NCBI RefSeq assembly: GCF_003344345.1
Contig: NZ_QPIP01000049.1
Span: 1-10,845 of the forward strand
From: Wolbachia endosymbiont of Cylisticus convexus
GTDB lineage: Bacteria > Pseudomonadota > Alphaproteobacteria > Rickettsiales > Anaplasmataceae
DNA length: 10,845 bases
Reading direction: 5' to 3'
Shown: positions 7,998 through 10,845 of the stretch, in pieces
How positions within the stretch are numbered: position 1 is the first letter of the stretch
Layout: each line of letters begins with the position of its first letter
The notes under the pieces: model-generated
What the model saw: the letters and a program-made list of their open reading frames with translations, nothing else
The model's database searches: none
Told to the model about the DNA's origin: nothing
Made by a program: the position numbers and the translations under genes

Positions 7998-8070
7998 GCG
8001 GGAGTAGCTCAGTTGGTAGAGCGCAACCTTGCCAAGGTTGAGGTCGAGGGTTCGAACCCCTTCTCCCGCT
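7998..8070 (+). tRNA. tRNA-Gly (GCC)
   Basis: A 73-nt cloverleaf: acceptor GCGGGAG/CTCCCGC, D arm GCTC..GAGC, anticodon stem CAACC/GGTTG with loop TTGCCAA (anticodon GCC), and T arm GAGGG-TTCGAAC-CCCTT. The discriminator is T, normal for bacterial tRNA-Gly. The 3' CCA is not encoded (CTT follows), so it must be added after transcription, unlike in the CAT tRNA of this window. Confidence 0.97.
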
Positions 8071-8080
8071 CTTTTTTTAA
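8071..8080 (+). terminator. T tract after tRNA-Gly
   Basis: Seven T residues (8072-8078) begin 2 nt after the mature tRNA. With the acceptor or T-arm hairpin they may end transcription, but no separate dedicated hairpin is present. Confidence 0.3.
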
Positions 8081-8096
8081 ATCATAAAAAAATTAA

Positions 8097-8125
8097 TTTA
8101 CTTACCTAATAAATTTAGCTATACT
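8097..8125 (+). promoter_or_regulatory. Sigma-70 promoter of the small membrane protein gene
   Basis: TTTACT (8097-8102) and TATACT (8120-8125), 17 nt apart, with a predicted start about 25 nt before the ATG at 8158. Confidence 0.5.
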
Positions 8126-8157
8126 AAAAGTAGTTAAAAGCTTTTTAGAAAATAAGT

Positions 8158-8646
8158 ATGAAAAAAGATGATGTTATAGGATATTCAGCAACTTTAGTCA
8201 TGGTAGCAACAATAGGAGCACTTACAGGTTTAGGACTCAGCTTTACAGGTTTATCACCATTGGTAATGGGTGGAATTGTTGGTTCTATAACTCCAGCATT
8301 GTATACAGCTCTGTGTGCGGGAATTCTGCTATACGGATTTTGCAAAAAAGACTCTATTAAAAAGGAGAATAAAGATGATTTTTTCAATGCAGGTATTGCC
8401 ACACTTGCAAGTGCTGCAAGTGGAGTTGTTATTGCTGCAGCTACAATGGCTATTTTTCCCGGTGCAGGGCTTGGAATGGGATCTGCAGCTTTAGCAGGTG
8501 CAGTGATAGGAGTGATGGCACCAATGGCACTAATTGCAGCAGCATTTGCAATTGAAAAAGTGAACGATTATATTATATCACCTATAGTTGAGCGTTTTTC
8601 TTCAAAAGAGGAAAAGAGCAAATTACCTCAACATGTGTGTGCTTAG
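8158..8646 (+). CDS. Small Ala/Gly-rich four-helix membrane protein, unknown function
   Basis: A 162-residue protein that I cannot assign to a family. It is strongly hydrophobic, with four likely membrane segments at about residues 8-30, 33-60, 79-100 and 104-132. Segments three and four are rich in small residues (LASAASGVVIAAATMAIF, AALAGAVIGVMAP), which favours tight helix packing. A hydrophilic Lys/Asp/Glu-rich loop (KKDSIKKENKDDFF) separates helices two and three, and the C-terminal tail is charged and ends in HVCA. There is no typical signal peptide cleavage site. It stands alone between tRNA-Gly and a repeat element with its own promoter, and a weak Shine-Dalgarno. The coding assignment rests on length, composition and promoter; the role is unknown. 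Confidence 0.75.
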   Translation: MKKDDVIGYSATLVMVATIGALTGLGLSFTGLSPLVMGGIVGSITPALYTALCAGILLYGFCKKDSIKKENKDDFFNAGIATLASAASGVVIAAATMAIFPGAGLGMGSAALAGAVIGVMAPMALIAAAFAIEKVNDYIISPIVERFSSKEEKSKLPQHVCA

Positions 8647-8689
8647 CAGAGTGGCAAAATAAGGTAGGCAAAAAAGACAACTAAATGAG

Positions 8690-8801
8690 TGTCATGCCAG
8701 TGCGTGACACTGGCATCCAGCCTTTTCACGCAAAAAACGTTGTAAGGTGTTTATCAACTTAGTGCCTAATCTGGATCCCAGTGCCAAGCACTGGGATGAC
8801 A
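8690..8801. mobile_element. Palindromic MITE-like element, copy 1
   Basis: A 112-bp non-coding element with 14-bp terminal inverted repeats, TGTCATGCCAGTGC (8690-8703) and GCACTGGGATGACA (8788-8801), one mismatch. Each end also folds on itself: ATGCCAGTG/CACTGGCAT (8694-8716) and ATCCCAGTGC/GCACTGGGAT (8775-8797). Internal boxes ATCCAGCCTTT (8715-8725) and AAAAACGTTGTA (8733-8744) recur inverted in copy 2. No transposase is encoded. No clear target duplication is visible. Confidence 0.75.
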
Positions 8802-8826
8802 TGATGGAAGCTAGGATGGCAAGAAA

Positions 8827-8865
8827 GGGAGCACTGGCTTCAATATTTGCATATTAGCCGCTCCC
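8827..8865. repeat. Strong hairpin between copy 1 element and era
   Basis: GGGAGC (8827-8832) pairs with GCTCCC (8860-8865), and inside it GGCT with AGCC and ATAT with ATAT, after a bulge. There is no following T run, so an intrinsic terminator is unlikely. It belongs to the repeat neighbourhood, since nearby sequence is shared with the flank of copy 2. Confidence 0.5.
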
Positions 8866-8894
8866 CTGAACAGATACACCTGCAAAATAATCAA

Positions 8895-8924
8895 TTGACG
8901 TTAGCATTTAGTTTTCTTTATAAT
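8895..8924 (+). promoter_or_regulatory. Strong sigma-70 promoter of era
   Basis: TTGACG (8895-8900) and a perfect TATAAT (8919-8924) with an 18-nt spacer. The -10 ends 7 nt before the GTG start of era, so the expected transcript start coincides with the start codon and the message would be leaderless. Confidence 0.65.
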
Positions 8925-8931
8925 TTCCTTT

Positions 8932-9816
8932 GTGAAAGAACAAAAATGCTTATTTGTAACGATAGCTGGTTTGCCAAATGCTGGAAAGTCAACGCTAATT
9001 AACAGCATCGTAGGCAAGAAGATTGCAATTGTCACCCCTAAGGTGCAGACAACAAGGACGCAGGTAAGGGGTGTTGCAATATGTAACAATACGCAGATTG
9101 TCTTTACTGATTCTCCAGGAGTGTTTTCAGCAGAAACAAAACTTGAGAAAGCTTTAGTCAAATCTGCATGGTTGGCAGTTAAGGATAGTGACATCACCTT
9201 GCTGATTGTTGATGTAAGCAATTACTTAAAAAATATAGAAAGAATAAAAACTATATTCGCACGACTTCAGCGCACAAAAGGCAGATGCATTTTGGTTATC
9301 AATAAAACTGATTTAGTGAAAAGATCAGAACTCAAGATGGCACATGAGCATCTAAATTTGCTTTATAAATTTGAAAAAATTTTTACGATATCGGCACTGA
9401 AGAATGATGGACTTTCTGATTTGATGAATTACCTATCTGAAATTGCACCAGTAAGCCCTTGGTTCTATGAAGAAGATCAAGTAACCGATTCCTCAGCAGA
9501 TTTTTTATCAGCGGAAATTACGAGAGAGAAGTTGTTCTTGAACCTGCGTGAAGAATTGCCATACTCTACAGCTGTTATAACTGAACAATTTGAGGAAAAA
9601 AAAGATAAGAGTTTAGTCATAAAACAGATCATATTTGTGTTGAAAGATAGTCATAAGAAAATAGTGCTAGGGAAAGAAGGTGGTAACATAAAAAAAATTA
9701 ATATCGAGGCGCGTGCAGAACTGGAAAAATTATTTGAATGCAAAGTTCATCTCTTTTTGTTCGTAAAAGTGCGACCTTGGACTGATCGCCCTGAGGAGTA
9801 TATAAGCGATGCTTAA
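8932..9816 (+). CDS. era: GTPase Era
   Basis: Essential GTPase that binds 16S rRNA near its 3' end and checks 30S ribosome assembly. The 294 residues fit the family (about 300). GTPase motifs: G1 GLPNAGKS (13-20), G2 within TTRTQVRG (40-47), G3 DSPG (60-63), G4 NKTD (124-127) and G5 SAL (154-156). The C-terminal KH RNA-binding domain carries IVLGKEGGNIKKINIEAR, followed by the family ending VKVRPWTDRPEEY. The start is GTG 8932: no in-frame ATG exists near the N-terminus, G1 begins only 12 residues in, and upstream the frame meets a TAG at 8902. There is no Shine-Dalgarno, and the promoter places transcription start at the GTG. It overlaps the next gene by 8 nt, forming a two-gene operon. Confidence 0.97.
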   Translation: MKEQKCLFVTIAGLPNAGKSTLINSIVGKKIAIVTPKVQTTRTQVRGVAICNNTQIVFTDSPGVFSAETKLEKALVKSAWLAVKDSDITLLIVDVSNYLKNIERIKTIFARLQRTKGRCILVINKTDLVKRSELKMAHEHLNLLYKFEKIFTISALKNDGLSDLMNYLSEIAPVSPWFYEEDQVTDSSADFLSAEITREKLFLNLREELPYSTAVITEQFEEKKDKSLVIKQIIFVLKDSHKKIVLGKEGGNIKKINIEARAELEKLFECKVHLFLFVKVRPWTDRPEEYISDA

Positions 9817-10585
9817 TTCTTTGTTGGTATTTGACATTGAAACTATACCAGATGTAAATTCCTGTAAGAATTTGCTTAATATTAGTGATGATAGTAGCGT
9901 AGAAGAGAAAAGAGATGCGTTAACAAAATATCATCTTGAAATAACAAGCGGGCAAAACTCTTTTCTACGTCAGCCTTTTCACCAAATTATAGTTATTAGT
10001 TTTTTGCTTTGTGATATAACGCACCAGAGCGGTTACGAGGTATTCACACTACAAGAAATAAGATCTGGAGGTACGATAAACTCTAATGAAAAAGAGTTAG
10101 TGAAAGGATTTTTTAACTACATATCAGAGAAAAAGCCAAGACTAGTTTCATTCAATGGACGCACTTTTGATATACCGGTACTGAAGTATCGTGCTATGGT
10201 TCATGGCATTCAAGCGGAATATTTTCACAAAGCTGGCGATAAGTGGAATAGTTACAATCAGAGATACAGTAGTGATTGGCATTGTGACTTACTTGAAACC
10301 CTCTCTGATTTTGGAGCTTCTGCAAGAGTGAAAATGAATGAAGTTTGTGCAGCGTTTAATCTTCCTGGTAAGATTGGAGTTGATGGGTCACAAGTTATGG
10401 ACTTATACGATAGTGGCAAAATACAAGAGATTCGCGATTATTGCGAAACAGATGTGATTAACACTTATTTGATTTACTTGAGGTTCATGCATCATCAAGG
10501 AAGAATGACTACAGAAAGCTATAATAAGAGCATAGAAGAATTGCTTTTAGAGTGTGAAAAAAAAAGAGCATCTAAAAAAATTTAA
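9809..10585 (+). CDS. PolB-like DEDDy 3'-5' exonuclease
   Basis: A 258-residue predicted 3'-5' exonuclease related to the proofreading domain of family B DNA polymerases, without a polymerase part. Exo I is LVFDIETIPD (D9, E11), Exo II is SFNGRTFDIPVL (N117, D121) and Exo III is DYCETDVINTY (Y211, D215). DWHCDLLETL (157-166) is also typical of this group. The substrate, DNA or RNA, is not shown by sequence. Its ATG lies inside the end of era, with GGAG 10 nt upstream, so translation is probably coupled to era. The Lys-rich tail (EKKRASKKI) is ordinary for AT-rich genomes. Confidence 0.9.
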   Translation: MLNSLLVFDIETIPDVNSCKNLLNISDDSSVEEKRDALTKYHLEITSGQNSFLRQPFHQIIVISFLLCDITHQSGYEVFTLQEIRSGGTINSNEKELVKGFFNYISEKKPRLVSFNGRTFDIPVLKYRAMVHGIQAEYFHKAGDKWNSYNQRYSSDWHCDLLETLSDFGASARVKMNEVCAAFNLPGKIGVDGSQVMDLYDSGKIQEIRDYCETDVINTYLIYLRFMHHQGRMTTESYNKSIEELLLECEKKRASKKI

Positions 10586-10643
10586 AGAGGAATGGAAAAT
10601 AACTAGTGGTGAAAACTTTTATACTTGAATGTAAATGAATAGA

Positions 10644-10677
10644 TATTATGGAGCAATCTAATAACTGCTCCATAATA
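10644..10677. repeat. 12-bp perfect hairpin downstream of the exonuclease gene
   Basis: TATTATGGAGCA (10644-10655) and TGCTCCATAATA (10666-10677) pair perfectly around a 10-nt loop. It lies 58 nt after the exonuclease stop. No T run follows on either strand, so it may be a Rho-independent-like end, an RNA-stabilising structure, or part of the nearby repeat. Confidence 0.6.
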
Positions 10678-10680
10678 ATA

Positions 10681-10692
10681 GTATCTGTTCAG
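10681..10692. repeat. 12-bp box shared with 8866-8877 in inverted orientation
   Basis: GTATCTGTTCAG here is the exact reverse complement of CTGAACAGATAC at 8866-8877. Both boxes lie on the corresponding outer side of the two MITE-like copies, so the duplicated unit is probably longer than the 110-120 bp core. Confidence 0.6.
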
Positions 10693-10720
10693 ATGCATGT
10701 GAAACCATTGCTTCTTTTCT

Positions 10721-10840
10721 TGTCATCCCAGTGCTTCTGATCATATATCAAGTTAGTGAGTATAGAAGTTATATAAAAATACAACGTTTTTAGTGAGATT
10801 AAGGAAAGGCTGGATCCCAGTGTCAAGCACTGGGATGACA
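10721..10840. mobile_element. Palindromic MITE-like element, copy 2 (inverted)
   Basis: A 120-bp element with perfect 16-bp terminal inverted repeats, TGTCATCCCAGTGCTT (10721-10736) and AAGCACTGGGATGACA (10825-10840). A terminal hairpin ATCCCAGTG/CACTGGGAT spans 10814-10836. AAAGGCTGGAT (10805-10815) and TACAACGTTTTT (10780-10791) are inverted copies of internal boxes of copy 1. The middle differs, so the copies are diverged. Non-coding. Confidence 0.75.
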
Positions 10841-10845
10841 TTATG

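Noticed and set aside
8145..8402. Minus-strand ORF opposite the small membrane protein
   Set aside because: It is a shadow frame; promoter, composition and length favour the plus-strand gene.
8690..8801. Palindromic repeats as a CRISPR array
   Set aside because: Only paired inverted repeats are present, with no regular direct repeats or spacers and no cas genes.
8901..9221. Minus-strand ORF opposite the start of era
   Set aside because: The plus strand carries all Era GTPase motifs, so this is an antisense shadow.

Overview
The window looks like a piece of a Wolbachia chromosome (Alphaproteobacteria, Rickettsiales). The evidence is very AT-rich DNA, compact housekeeping genes with alphaproteobacterial-type sequences, a large ankyrin-repeat protein, decayed gene fragments between housekeeping genes, and dispersed palindromic repeats of the TGTCATCCCAGTG / CACTGGGATGACA type. 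The organism call comes from recognition of these traits, not from a database search.

Left part (1-6201), all on the minus strand, read right to left: recR; a KAP-family P-loop NTPase gene that starts 3 nt after recR and is broken by two homopolymer indels; htpG, with a candidate heat-shock promoter; and a 738-residue ankyrin protein 38 nt downstream of htpG, probably transcribed with it.

Middle part (6202-6807) has little intact coding sequence. It holds a short minus-strand frame with a very good Shine-Dalgarno but an early in-frame stop, a possible frameshifted plus-strand gene remnant, nested inverted repeats, and a tRNA with a CAT anticodon and an encoded CCA.

Next, on the minus strand, are trxA (thioredoxin) and a short RNase D-like exonuclease. 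The strand then switches. The plus strand carries tRNA-Gly(GCC), a small Ala/Gly-rich four-helix membrane protein of unknown role, era (GTG start directly behind a strong promoter), and a PolB-like 3'-5' exonuclease overlapping era by 8 nt.

Two copies of a 110-120 bp inverted-repeat element lie at 8690-8801 and 10721-10840 in opposite orientation. They bracket the era-exonuclease pair and share internal boxes as well as an outer 12-bp box.

Functionally the window mixes protein folding (HtpG, thioredoxin), recombinational repair (RecR), ribosome assembly (Era), RNA/DNA end processing (two DEDDy exonucleases) and a likely host-interaction protein (ankyrin repeats). No complete undescribed system is evident. 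The most informative unusual object is the KAP NTPase, whose Walker A motif survives upstream of the apparent start codon in another reading frame.
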